From Thiemannella venezuelensis (GTDB lineage: Bacteria; Actinomycetota; Actinomycetes; Streptosporangiales; Streptosporangiaceae), in assembly GCF_014203605.1 (NCBI RefSeq), contig NZ_JACHJJ010000002.1, forward strand, positions 416,220-480,219: 64,000 nt of DNA. The letters are read 5' to 3'. The notes under the pieces are model-generated. The model saw only the letters and a list, made by a program, of their open reading frames with translations. It made no database searches and was not told where the DNA came from. Positions within the stretch are counted from its first letter, which is position 1. The number at the start of each line of letters is the position of its first letter. The position numbers and the translations under genes are program-made. Positions 31,449 through 39,669 of the stretch are shown one piece after another.

Positions 31449-31997
31449 TTGGCCATTCAGTCAATCCGTCTTTTCGGCGACCCGGTGCTGCGCACTCCGG
31501 CCGAGCCGGTGAAGGACTTCGACAAGGAGCTGCGCAAGCTCGTCAAGGACCTCACCGACACCATGCTGGACGCCCCCGGAGCGGGCCTGGCCGCGCCGCA
31601 GATCGGGGTCGGGCTGCGGGTCTTCACCTACTACGTGGACGACCGGCTCGGGCATCTGATCAACCCGAACCTCGACCTGTCCGAGGAGAAGGACGAGGAG
31701 GGCGAGGAGGGCTGCCTGTCCTTCCCCGGCCTGTCCTTCCCCACGCCGCGCGCGATCCGCGCGGTGGCCAAGGGCTTCGACATGCACGGCGAGCCGGTCA
31801 CCCTCGAGGGCACCGACCTCATGGCCCGCTGCTTCCAGCACGAGACCGACCACCTGGACGGCGTGCTGTTCATCGACCGGATGGATCCGGCGCAGCGCAA
31901 GCTCGCCATGAAGGAGATCCGCCAGGCCGAGTGGAGCGGGCTCTCGGCGCCCGTGGTCAAGTTCTCCCCGCACGTCACCCACGGGAAGGCTCTGTAG
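31449..31997 (+). CDS. def: peptide deformylase
   Basis: Removes the N-formyl group from new proteins. The 182-residue enzyme has the three metal-site motifs [19 protein letters not shown] and QHETDHLDG (HExxH core). TTG 31449 has AAGGAG about 8 nt upstream (31437-31443). It precedes fmt with only 5 nt between stop and start, the usual def-fmt pairing: Fmt adds and Def removes the formyl group. A substituted loop, EEKDEEGEE, lies between strands, typical of actinobacterial type 1 enzymes. Confidence 0.95.
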   Translation: MAIQSIRLFGDPVLRTPAEPVKDFDKELRKLVKDLTDTMLDAPGAGLAAPQIGVGLRVFTYYVDDRLGHLINPNLDLSEEKDEEGEEGCLSFPGLSFPTPRAIRAVAKGFDMHGEPVTLEGTDLMARCFQHETDHLDGVLFIDRMDPAQRKLAMKEIRQAEWSGLSAPVVKFSPHVTHGKAL

Positions 31998-32002
31998 GAA
32001 CC

Positions 32003-32932
32003 TTGCGCCTGGTCTTCGCCGGAACCCCGGACACCGCCCTGCCCTCGCTGCGCGCCCTGCTCGACTCGCCGCGCCACGACGTCGCCGCCGTCGTCACCCG
32101 CCCGGACGCCCCGTCGGGGCGGGGTCGCAAGGTCCATCCCAGCCCCGTCGCCGAGCTGGCCGAGGAGGCGGGCATCGAGGTCCTCAGGCCGGTGAAGGCG
32201 GGCGACCCCGCGTTCCTGGACCGGTTGCGGGAGATCGGCCCGGACGCCTGCCCGGTGGTGGCCTACGGGGCGCTGCTGCCGCAGGCGGCGCTGGACATCC
32301 CCCGGCACGGCTGGATCAACCTGCACTTCTCGCTGCTGCCCGCGTGGCGGGGCGCGGCCCCCGTGCAGCACGCCGTGCTGCACGGGGACGAGATCACCGG
32401 TGCGGCCACCTTCCAGATCGTCAAGGAGCTCGACGCGGGGCCGGTCTACGGTGTGGTCACCGAGGAGGTCCGGCCGTCCGACACCAGCGGTGAGCTGCTC
32501 GCCCGGCTGGCGGAGTCGGGCGCCGGGCTGCTGGCGGCCACGCTCGACGGGATCGAGGACGGCACGCTGGAGGCCAGGCCGCAGCCGCTCGACGGGGTGA
32601 GCCTCGCCCCGAAGATCAACGTTGAGGACGCCAGGGTCGACTGGTCCGCGCCCGCGATGCGGGTGGACCGCCTGGTGCGCGCCTGCACGCCCGCTCCGGG
32701 CGCGTGGACCGAGTTCCGCGGCCAGCGCGTCAAGCTCGGCCCGGTGCGGCCCGCACCCGGTGCCCCCGCCCTCGCCCCGGGCGAGCTGTCGGTGTCGAAG
32801 AACTCCGTCCTGGTCGGTACGGCCACGCACCCGGTCGAACTGGGCGAGGTGCAGCCGCAGGGCAAGCGCCTGATGAGCGCGGGGGAGTGGGCGCGCGGCG
32901 TGCGGCCCGCCGGCGAGGATCGGCTGGGCTGA
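32003..32932 (+). CDS. fmt: methionyl-tRNA formyltransferase
   Basis: Formylates initiator Met-tRNA using 10-formyl-THF. The 309-residue product has [39 protein letters not shown], the catalytic block [20 protein letters not shown] (Asn-His-Asp set with Asp in the later DEITGATTFQ-like segment [11 protein letters not shown]) and a C-terminal OB-like domain from [18 protein letters not shown] 32003 is used, with TAGGAA just upstream. It overlaps nothing but is 6 nt from rsmB. Confidence 0.94.
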   Translation: MRLVFAGTPDTALPSLRALLDSPRHDVAAVVTRPDAPSGRGRKVHPSPVAELAEEAGIEVLRPVKAGDPAFLDRLREIGPDACPVVAYGALLPQAALDIPRHGWINLHFSLLPAWRGAAPVQHAVLHGDEITGAATFQIVKELDAGPVYGVVTEEVRPSDTSGELLARLAESGAGLLAATLDGIEDGTLEARPQPLDGVSLAPKINVEDARVDWSAPAMRVDRLVRACTPAPGAWTEFRGQRVKLGPVRPAPGAPALAPGELSVSKNSVLVGTATHPVELGEVQPQGKRLMSAGEWARGVRPAGEDRLG

Positions 32933-32938
32933 CGGATC

Positions 32939-34528
32939 ATGAGCGATCGGGGGAACGGCGGCGGGAGCCGCGAGGGCGGAGGCCGCGCACACGGCGGGTC
33001 CGGCGGCCGGGCGGGCCGGGGCCAGGGACCGGGCGCGCGGCAGGGCAGGACCGGCGGTGACCGAAGACAGGGCGCCGGAGGGAACCGCGGCCGGGGCGGG
33101 CGCCCGCCCAGAGCGGTCCACGACGAGGCCCGCAACACCGCCTACGACCTGCTGCGCGCCGTCGACGAGCGGGACGCCTACGCCAACCTGCTGATGCCCG
33201 TCCTGCTGCGCGAGCGCGGTCTGTCGGGACGCGACGCGGGACTGGCCACCGAGCTGGCCTACGGCACCCTGCGCGGGCTGGGCACCTACGACGAGGTCGT
33301 CGCCGCCTGCAGCGACCGGGCTCCGGAGGACCTCGACCCGCCGCTGCTGGACGCCATCCGCCTCGGCGTGCACCAGCTGCTGCGGACCCGCATCCCTCCG
33401 CACGCCGCCGTCGGCACGACCGTCGACCTGGTCAGGCTGCGGGTGGGCGTCGGGCCGTCGAAGTACGCCAACGCGGTGCTCCGCAAGGTCGCCACCCGCT
33501 CGCTGGAGCAGTGGATCCCGATCGTCGCCCCGGACCCGGCCGACGACCCGGTCGGCCACCTGGCCGTGGCGTACAGCCACCCGCGGTGGATCGTGACCGC
33601 GCTCCGCGACGCCGTCGGCGGCGGCGACGACGAGACGGCCGCCCTGCTGGCCGCCGACAACGAGCGCCCCCGGGTCACCCTGGTGGCCCGGCCGGGCCGC
33701 GCCTCGGTGCGGGAGCTCCTGGCGGCCGGGGCCCTGCCCGCCGGGTTCTCTCCGTACGCCGCCTACCTGCCCGAGGGCGATCCGGGCATGATCCCGGCGG
33801 TGGCCGAGTCCCGCGCCGCCGTGCAGGACGAGGCCAGCCAGCTCGTCGCCCTGGCGCTCACCCGCGTCCCGGTGGCGGGCGGCGACGGCCGCTGGCTCGA
33901 CATGTGCGCCGGGCCGGGCGGCAAGGCGGGCCTCCTGGACGCCCTGGCCACCCACGGGGACGAGGCGGGCCTGCCCGGCGCGTCCGCCGCGGGCGCCTCC
34001 TCCGAGGGCGGTCCCACCCGTCCGGTGCCCTTTCCCGGCGGGGCCCGGCTCCTCGCCGCCGAGCTGCAGTACCACCGCGCCCGCCTGGTCCGGCAGACCG
34101 CGGGGGAGGCGGCCGTGGTCGCCGCCGACGGCACGGCCCCGGCCTGGCGGCCCGGTGCCTTCGACCGGGTGATGGTGGACGCCCCCTGCACCGGTCTCGG
34201 CGCGTTGCGCCGCCGCCCCGAGTCCCGGTGGCGCCGCGATCCCCGGAGCCTGCCCGAGCTGGGCCGGCTCCAGCGGGCGCTCCTGGGCTCGGCCCTCGGT
34301 GCGGCGCGGCCCGGCGGGGTGGTCGCCTACGTGACCTGCTCACCCCACCTGGCCGAGACCGTCACCGTGGTCGGCGACGTCCTGCGGGACCGCGGCGACG
34401 CCGAGGTGCTCGACGCCCGCGCCTACCTCCCCGAGGTCGGGGACCTGGGCGGCGGGCCGTACGCCCAGTTCTGGCCGCACCGTCACGGCACCGACGCCAT
34501 GTTCCTGGCCCTCCTCCGCCGCCGGTGA
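32939..34528 (+). CDS. rsmB: 16S rRNA (cytosine-967-C5) methyltransferase
   Basis: A 529-residue enzyme with an N-terminal disordered Gly/Arg-rich region (1-55), an NusB-like RNA-binding domain (about 58-200: ARNTAYDLLRAVDERDAYAN, ELAYGTLRGLGTYDEVV, GVHQLLRTRIPPHAAVGTTV) and a C-terminal SAM domain. The catalytic motifs are MCAGPGGKAGLLD, VMVDAPCTGLGALRRRPESR (motif IV Cys) and VAYVTCSPHLAETVTVV (motif VI Cys). It closes the def-fmt-rsmB group. Its last 189 nt are antisense to the C-terminal end of the propeller gene from the other strand. Confidence 0.93.
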   Translation: MSDRGNGGGSREGGGRAHGGSGGRAGRGQGPGARQGRTGGDRRQGAGGNRGRGGRPPRAVHDEARNTAYDLLRAVDERDAYANLLMPVLLRERGLSGRDAGLATELAYGTLRGLGTYDEVVAACSDRAPEDLDPPLLDAIRLGVHQLLRTRIPPHAAVGTTVDLVRLRVGVGPSKYANAVLRKVATRSLEQWIPIVAPDPADDPVGHLAVAYSHPRWIVTALRDAVGGGDDETAALLAADNERPRVTLVARPGRASVRELLAAGALPAGFSPYAAYLPEGDPGMIPAVAESRAAVQDEASQLVALALTRVPVAGGDGRWLDMCAGPGGKAGLLDALATHGDEAGLPGASAAGASSEGGPTRPVPFPGGARLLAAELQYHRARLVRQTAGEAAVVAADGTAPAWRPGAFDRVMVDAPCTGLGALRRRPESRWRRDPRSLPELGRLQRALLGSALGAARPGGVVAYVTCSPHLAETVTVVGDVLRDRGDAEVLDARAYLPEVGDLGGGPYAQFWPHRHGTDAMFLALLRRR

Positions 34529-37048
34529 GCCCGGCCGGCGGGCGAAGAAGTACTGGAGACCGCTGTCGCGGTCATCGAACGATCGTGCGATGACCGCCAC
34601 CGGCCTCGACAGCAGATCAATGACGCCGACGGCGGAGGGCTCATCGCCCGAATGATCGGTTATGAAGTGATCGTCGTCGTACCAGGAGAGGACGTGTTCG
34701 GCGCTCTGGTCGACCTGAGCGATCAGAGCGCCGGATTCGGCATCGTGGACGCAGATGTCGCTGGTCCGATCTCGGCATATCACCGCGTAGCGAGTACGCG
34801 ATGGTGAGTACCAGTCATCGAGTTTGCTCAGGGCACCGGGCGTCGCCGGAGCGCTAGACGATCTACCGCGGAGATCGAAATGACCGACGGCGGAGAGGCG
34901 GTTCTCTTCGGTGTCGTCGGGACTGATCGTCAGCTCTGTGACGACGCCGGTGCCGTCCCGGTTCCATTGGAACCGGCCGGATCCGATGTGCAGATCATCG
35001 ACCTCCACGAACGTCGTACGGCCGCTACGCGGGGAGTGCAGAACGAAACCGACCGAGACCTCGTCGTCGTCGGCCTCGGCCGCCTCCCATACGGTGAGCA
35101 GCAAGTCGTTACGGGGCGACCACGTGGGATTCGAGACCCAGCGAGGGCGCTTGAATCCGGGGATCCGGTTGATCTTATTCGTGCTCAGATCGACGAGGTA
35201 CGTGTAGTCACGGTCGCCGATGTAGTTGTCGCTCACCCCCGCGGCCCACCTGCCGTCGGGGGAGAAAGCGGTGAACGGATACTTTGTTCGTCTGAAGCCT
35301 CCCAGGCTCCGATCGGTCACGGCGATGTCGGCCCCGTTTCGGTATCCGGCCAGGACCGTTGAAGGGCTGGAAGGGAAGGCCATGGTTGCCGCGGTTCCGG
35401 GAAGAGGAACCGGGGACGGATAGCGGTCGGCCATTCCCTCTGTCCCTCCTTCCGGAGCGTTCTTCTCGTGGGGAATCCAGCGGGCGGTCTCACGGGCCAG
35501 AACGGGAAGCTCTGCGATGAGGGGCAGATATGCTGACCGTAGTTCGACGATCACACGGTCAGCGAGGAACACGAGCGTGTCTCCGTGCGGTCCGATGGAG
35601 AATGCCGCATCGGCGACGTTCTGGACCATGATTCCACCCTGGGTCTCACGCATGTCGGCGAACAGGGCCAGTGCGGACATCCTGTCCCGGGCGTACCAGC
35701 GAATGCGTAGCCGAAGGGCATGACCTTCCGCGTTCAGAGCCTGACATCCCGGTGGATTCCGCAACCGGATCGGTTCGCTCGCCGGGAACAGTTTCCTCAA
35801 CAACGCACAGGCGTCAGGCCGGCCCTCGGTCTCCTCCGCGGGATGACCTTCTCTCCATGGGTCAGAAGACGCTGATCCGAAAGCGGTCAGTCGTAGCCGG
35901 GGAGCATGCCCCGCAAGGCTGATCCGCTCCACGGTGAACACCTGGTCTCCCTTTGCCGCGAAGGGGGTGCCGAGACCGGGGAGTGTGAGCTCCTTGACGG
36001 CTCCCGTCATCGTGTCGACGGCGTGTAGGCGGGTGGGAATCCCGCCGCCGACAGGTCGGGGAACGCCGAAGTACGTGCCGTCACTCATCCAGTCGTTCCC
36101 GTAGAGAGAAGCCGCCTGGCCGAGCAGTCCGGATACGGGCAGGGTGCGTTGCCAGAGCGGGGTGAGACCGCGCAGGGCCACGGCTTCCAGTACGCTTCCT
36201 CGTGGACTTTCCCTTGAGATGATCAACCGGTCATCGGCGCGTCTCAGTGAGCAGCCGTTCCAGCATTCACTCACACGGGTGATGAGCTTGCCGTTCTGGA
36301 TGTCGAAGGAGGACAGCGCGTCGCCGTGGTAGACCCGTATCAGGCCATGCTCCACACCCAGCTGGCGAGCGACTCCGGGGAGTGGTGCATTCCACAGGCG
36401 AGTGCCGGTCGCGGCGTTTACGGTGAGCACATGGGACCGGCGGCCACAGCGATATAACACTACGGCGTATCGGCCGTCGCTCGCGGACTCCATGACATCG
36501 CCGTCATCGTGCTCGCAGGGTAGCGGCGTCGCCCATTGGTCCGTCCCTGTGCCGGCGACCACTCCCGTCAGCGTGAGAGGTTCTCTCTCGGCGACGACCA
36601 CCGGTGTCGGAGCCGCGTCACCGTACGGGGCACGCCACCAGCCTGCGGCGGTGAGGTCGGTTCTGCGCCATATCACCCGGCCGGTCTCGGCGGAGAGTCC
36701 GGCCAGGCCATAGGTCACATCGGGGCGATCCGGCCGAGCCACCTCGATGACCACTGCGGGGTCGGACGCCACCCAGTCGGCGATCCAGCCGTCCGTGACC
36801 CGGTGACTCCAACGTGCGGTTCCAGTCGAGGCGTCCCGCATCGTCAGAAGTGAACCCGACCAGATCGCGACCATGTCGCCGACGAGGGTGCTGCTATAGG
36901 AGTGAGGAGTGACGGGCAGTTCGACCTGCCATTCTTCGATAAACCCAGAGATACGCGGTCCCTCGAAGCGCGGAGATGCCTGGGAGGCGAAGACGATGAT
37001 CACCAGCGTGGCGGTAAGGCCGCGGATGATTCGTCTGAACGTCAGCAT
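34340..37048 (-). CDS. exported two-propeller protein (PQQ-like propeller, DUF3558-like domain, TolB-like propeller)
   Basis: A 902-residue protein anchored or secreted by an N-terminal hydrophobic segment (IIRGLTATLVIIVFASQA). Residues about 35-390 form a PQQ-enzyme-like propeller with repeated blade signatures such as MRDASTGTARWSHRVTDG, SAETGRVIWRRTDL and NAATGTRLWNAPLPG. From about 412, DACALLRKLF...GCQAL...VADAAF resembles the DUF3558/sensor-lipoprotein fold. Residues about 575-835 form a second, TolB/WD40-like propeller (FTAFSPDGRWAAGVS, NPTWSPRNDLLLTVW). The last 63 residues are read antisense to rsmB and are probably junk after stop loss. Last gene of a three-gene operon with lower GC than the flanks. 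Function unknown. Confidence 0.75.
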   Translation of the reverse strand: MLTFRRIIRGLTATLVIIVFASQASPRFEGPRISGFIEEWQVELPVTPHSYSSTLVGDMVAIWSGSLLTMRDASTGTARWSHRVTDGWIADWVASDPAVVIEVARPDRPDVTYGLAGLSAETGRVIWRRTDLTAAGWWRAPYGDAAPTPVVVAEREPLTLTGVVAGTGTDQWATPLPCEHDDGDVMESASDGRYAVVLYRCGRRSHVLTVNAATGTRLWNAPLPGVARQLGVEHGLIRVYHGDALSSFDIQNGKLITRVSECWNGCSLRRADDRLIISRESPRGSVLEAVALRGLTPLWQRTLPVSGLLGQAASLYGNDWMSDGTYFGVPRPVGGGIPTRLHAVDTMTGAVKELTLPGLGTPFAAKGDQVFTVERISLAGHAPRLRLTAFGSASSDPWREGHPAEETEGRPDACALLRKLFPASEPIRLRNPPGCQALNAEGHALRLRIRWYARDRMSALALFADMRETQGGIMVQNVADAAFSIGPHGDTLVFLADRVIVELRSAYLPLIAELPVLARETARWIPHEKNAPEGGTEGMADRYPSPVPLPGTAATMAFPSSPSTVLAGYRNGADIAVTDRSLGGFRRTKYPFTAFSPDGRWAAGVSDNYIGDRDYTYLVDLSTNKINRIPGFKRPRWVSNPTWSPRNDLLLTVWEAAEADDDEVSVGFVLHSPRSGRTTFVEVDDLHIGSGRFQWNRDGTGVVTELTISPDDTEENRLSAVGHFDLRGRSSSAPATPGALSKLDDWYSPSRTRYAVICRDRTSDICVHDAESGALIAQVDQSAEHVLSWYDDDHFITDHSGDEPSAVGVIDLLSRPVAVIARSFDDRDSGLQYFFARRPGSPAAEEGQEHGVGAVTVRPELGVRPAAQVPDLGEVGAGVEHLGVAAVPQDVADHGDGLGQVG

Positions 37049-37857
37049 GGCTTCGACCGTCTGACACGCCGATAATCGTTGGAGTACACGGTGGCTGTGT
37101 AGTACTCTTTGTATTTCTTGGCTTTACCGGTCAGGCGGAATGCGGCTCCTCCGGAGTCCTTGATGTATTCATGCCGCACCTCCGGGGAGTCTCCGTAGAG
37201 GTAATCGACCTGGACGTCCCACAGGTAGTAGCGTTTTTTCGCAGTGGCGGACAACTCGATGCTGGCCCTCTCTCCATCGGCCAGGTCGATGTTCTTCTTC
37301 AGGAACCCTCCCTTGCGTCCCTCCTTTCCGGGGCGCAGATTGTCGAGATCCGCGGCGACCTCGTAGACGGTCGCCTCCCCTTGTGTGGGGAAGTCCATGC
37401 AGGCGCCGCTCCACAAGGGGGCGTCCTGCAGGATGCGTGGGCGGACGTCGAGGATTCGGATCGTCTCATGCCGGGCGTTCCTCAGGATGATGTTCACGGT
37501 CACTCCGCGTACCCGGGCGGCGTTCTCGCGCTTGATCAAGGCCAGGACATCCTGCCGACGGCTTCCGGGAGGGAGCAGGGTCCCCCCGGGCCCCAGGGGA
37601 ACCGGGCGCTCGAACGCCACTTCGTCTCCGGAGTCGACTTCGACGGCGTACGCCGTCGCAATGAGATGAGGGCGGCCTCGGAAATCCGCCCACTGGTCCA
37701 GCAGTCGTGGCCAGGCTCCGAGGATGACGGTGCTTATCAGGGTCGCCAGCGCTCCGGCCACAGCCGTCACGATCCATCTGCGAGCTTTTGTGATCCGCCC
37801 GGCCTCTGGCTCTCCGGCGCTTTCCTGCGCGGGCTGCGGAGTCGCCTGGGTGGTCAT
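37042..37857 (-). CDS. uncharacterised membrane-anchored protein of the propeller operon
   Basis: A 271-residue protein with a short Gln/Glu-rich cytoplasmic tail, one transmembrane helix (RWIVTAVAGALATLISTVIL, about 27-47) and a large extracytoplasmic domain of beta character (VRGVTVNIILRNARHETIRI, ERASIELSATAKKRYYLWDV, VDYLYGDSPEVRHEY). I recognise no family. It overlaps the upstream gene by 4 nt and the downstream gene by 7 nt, so all three are tightly coupled and their products probably form one membrane-associated assembly. Confidence 0.72.
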   Translation of the reverse strand: MTTQATPQPAQESAGEPEAGRITKARRWIVTAVAGALATLISTVILGAWPRLLDQWADFRGRPHLIATAYAVEVDSGDEVAFERPVPLGPGGTLLPPGSRRQDVLALIKRENAARVRGVTVNIILRNARHETIRILDVRPRILQDAPLWSGACMDFPTQGEATVYEVAADLDNLRPGKEGRKGGFLKKNIDLADGERASIELSATAKKRYYLWDVQVDYLYGDSPEVRHEYIKDSGGAAFRLTGKAKKYKEYYTATVYSNDYRRVRRSKPC

Positions 37858-39536
37858 GGGCGGCCTTCTCGTGATCCTGCTCGCAATGTCTCGGCCGCTG
37901 CGAGCGTCGCCTGCTTTGTCATGGCCGGGTCTCCCAGCGCCTCGACGGTTACGACGACCGAGCCGCTCCGGAACAGTACGGCGTCGCTGAAGGCATTGTT
38001 GAGAAAATACGCTTGGTCGGCTACGGATGTTATCCAGCCGGGACGTTCTAGCAGCGCCTTGTCATCTACAGCGATCTTCGCTTGTGCCGGCGACGGATGC
38101 ACCCAGACCAGCGAGACTTTGACCGTCGCACCAGATCCGGATGCCGGCCGGAGTTCGCATGCGACGGTGCCTGGAAGATTGAGTTCGGCAGGAGCCGATC
38201 TTCCGATACGGGTTCCCGGGCCATCGAGAAGAAGCGAGCATGCATCCGGCCACGCGGTCACGGGAACGCCACCGCGAGCCCCCCACCCCCGATCCTTCTG
38301 GATGGGGGTGAATCGCAAGGCGGTGAGCACGATCTTCTCATCGGGTTCGGAGGGGACGGCGTAGAAGAGGTCCCCGTACCAGGCTACGACGTACTTTCCC
38401 ATTCCCTCCAGCTGGAAGTCCGAGGTGGTGAGAACAGAGCGGCCGGTGACCGGATCAAGGAGGTCCAGGACCCGGTGAACCAGCGGCTGGGGCAGTTCGC
38501 GCTCCATGTAAAGACGGCCTCCCACGACTCGGAGACCGTCTGGATGGGAATTCTTGAACACACGTGTCCAGCCGGTTCTCCCCGTCCTCTGGTCGACCAT
38601 TTCGACCACGGTCTCCTCTTCGAGGCCGCCGCGCCGGGAGACGAACGCGGCGTCACCCAGAATCTCCACCCGGCATTCCGCCTCGCAGGTACGCGATGAC
38701 GTGCGGTCGTACAGGACCGTTCCTCCAGAGGAGACGAGCGTGATGAAGTGACGACTTCGAAGGGATATCACACCTGAGTGAAAGGAGAGCGCCGGTACGG
38801 TCCGGTCCGCGACAGGCGCGTTCCAGCGGATCCGGCCGTCGTTGGGCGCCAGACCCAGCAACCGGAGGCGCTCTGCGCACCGTAAGAGGACGATGACGAC
38901 ATCCCTGTTCGCCGATCCGCGGTCGTCCTCCTCCTCGACGTCCCGGTTCGGTTCGGTCACTGCCTCGCATCCTCCGGGCAGAGAGGTCTCCCAGGAGACG
39001 CCGCCATCGGACAGATCGAAGGCCCGGACGGTCCTGAGGGCGGGAAGAATGATGACGGCATGCCGCGTCGTGACCCCGATAAGGGAGAAATGAGGACGCC
39101 AGGGACCGTCACCCGGGAAACCAGACTCGATCGTCCAAAGGTCAACGCCGGTGCGGGCGTCTATCGAAGTGATTCTGAAGCGTCTCACGTTCTCATCGGT
39201 GGACGGTCCGCTGGACAGCAGGAATCCGTCGGCCGCCAGCAGGACGCCGGGTTCATCGAGAGGAGAAACCCAGCGAGTGGCTCCGGTCCGCGCGTCAAGG
39301 CCGTGGATCCGCCCCTCACGCTGGATGGCGATGGTATCGCCGGCCAGCACAGGGATGTCTTCGGCAGTGGTTCGCCACACTTCCTGCGGGGTTCCACGTC
39401 CGATGGGAAGGCCAGTCGGCGCAGGAATGCGTGAAGCAGAAGTGGGGAGCGGCTGTACTTCTCCGAAGATGCAGAGGAGAACGAGTACGGCCGCAAGCCT
39501 GGTGATCGCGGACCGACGTGGAGCGCCGAGGGCCAT
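37854..39536 (-). CDS. exported PQQ-like propeller protein with DUF3558-like C-terminal domain
   Basis: A 560-residue protein with a signal or anchor segment (AAVLVLLCIFGEVQ, about 15-28). Residues about 45-415 are a PQQ-enzyme-like propeller (GLDARTGATRWVSPLD, SIDARTGVDLWTIESG, GLAPNDGRIRWNAPVAD, LDLLDPVTGRSVL). From about 430, DACSLL...ACELRP...VSLVWV...SVADQAYFL parallels the domain in the 902-residue protein encoded two genes downstream, so the two are distant homologues. AGGA lies 7 nt before the ATG. First gene of the operon; the upstream 130 bp contain an inverted pair GTTAC-N11-GTAAC at 39601-39621. Function unknown. Confidence 0.78.
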   Translation of the reverse strand: MALGAPRRSAITRLAAVLVLLCIFGEVQPLPTSASRIPAPTGLPIGRGTPQEVWRTTAEDIPVLAGDTIAIQREGRIHGLDARTGATRWVSPLDEPGVLLAADGFLLSSGPSTDENVRRFRITSIDARTGVDLWTIESGFPGDGPWRPHFSLIGVTTRHAVIILPALRTVRAFDLSDGGVSWETSLPGGCEAVTEPNRDVEEEDDRGSANRDVVIVLLRCAERLRLLGLAPNDGRIRWNAPVADRTVPALSFHSGVISLRSRHFITLVSSGGTVLYDRTSSRTCEAECRVEILGDAAFVSRRGGLEEETVVEMVDQRTGRTGWTRVFKNSHPDGLRVVGGRLYMERELPQPLVHRVLDLLDPVTGRSVLTTSDFQLEGMGKYVVAWYGDLFYAVPSEPDEKIVLTALRFTPIQKDRGWGARGGVPVTAWPDACSLLLDGPGTRIGRSAPAELNLPGTVACELRPASGSGATVKVSLVWVHPSPAQAKIAVDDKALLERPGWITSVADQAYFLNNAFSDAVLFRSGSVVVTVEALGDPAMTKQATLAAAETLRAGSREGRP

Positions 39537-39600
39537 TACACATCCTGAGCGGGAGCGGTTGACTCCGTTGTAGCAAGCAGCGCTCGGCCGGTCTCACATA

Positions 39601-39621
39601 GTTACTTCTCCGTCAGGTAAC
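39601..39621. promoter_or_regulatory. inverted GTTAC/GTAAC pair upstream of the propeller operon
   Basis: GTTAC (39601-39605) and GTAAC (39617-39621) are inverted half-sites 11 bp apart, 65-85 bp upstream of the first gene. They may be an operator. The spacing does not fit BldD, and no regulator gene is adjacent. Confidence 0.3.
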
Positions 39622-39665
39622 GATCGGATATCGTACAAGAAATGACGGATTGACCGAGCGGTCCT

Positions 39666-39669
39666 CTAG
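39666..39669. repeat. CTAG target-site duplication, left
   Basis: The 4-bp CTAG directly precedes the left inverted repeat of the insertion sequence and is repeated at 41326-41329. Confidence 0.85.

Noticed and set aside
34340..39536. Propeller operon as an anti-phage defence system
   Set aside because: No nuclease, NTPase, TIR, protease or other effector motif is present; the proteins are exported. The claim would rest only on a lower-GC location near an insertion sequence.
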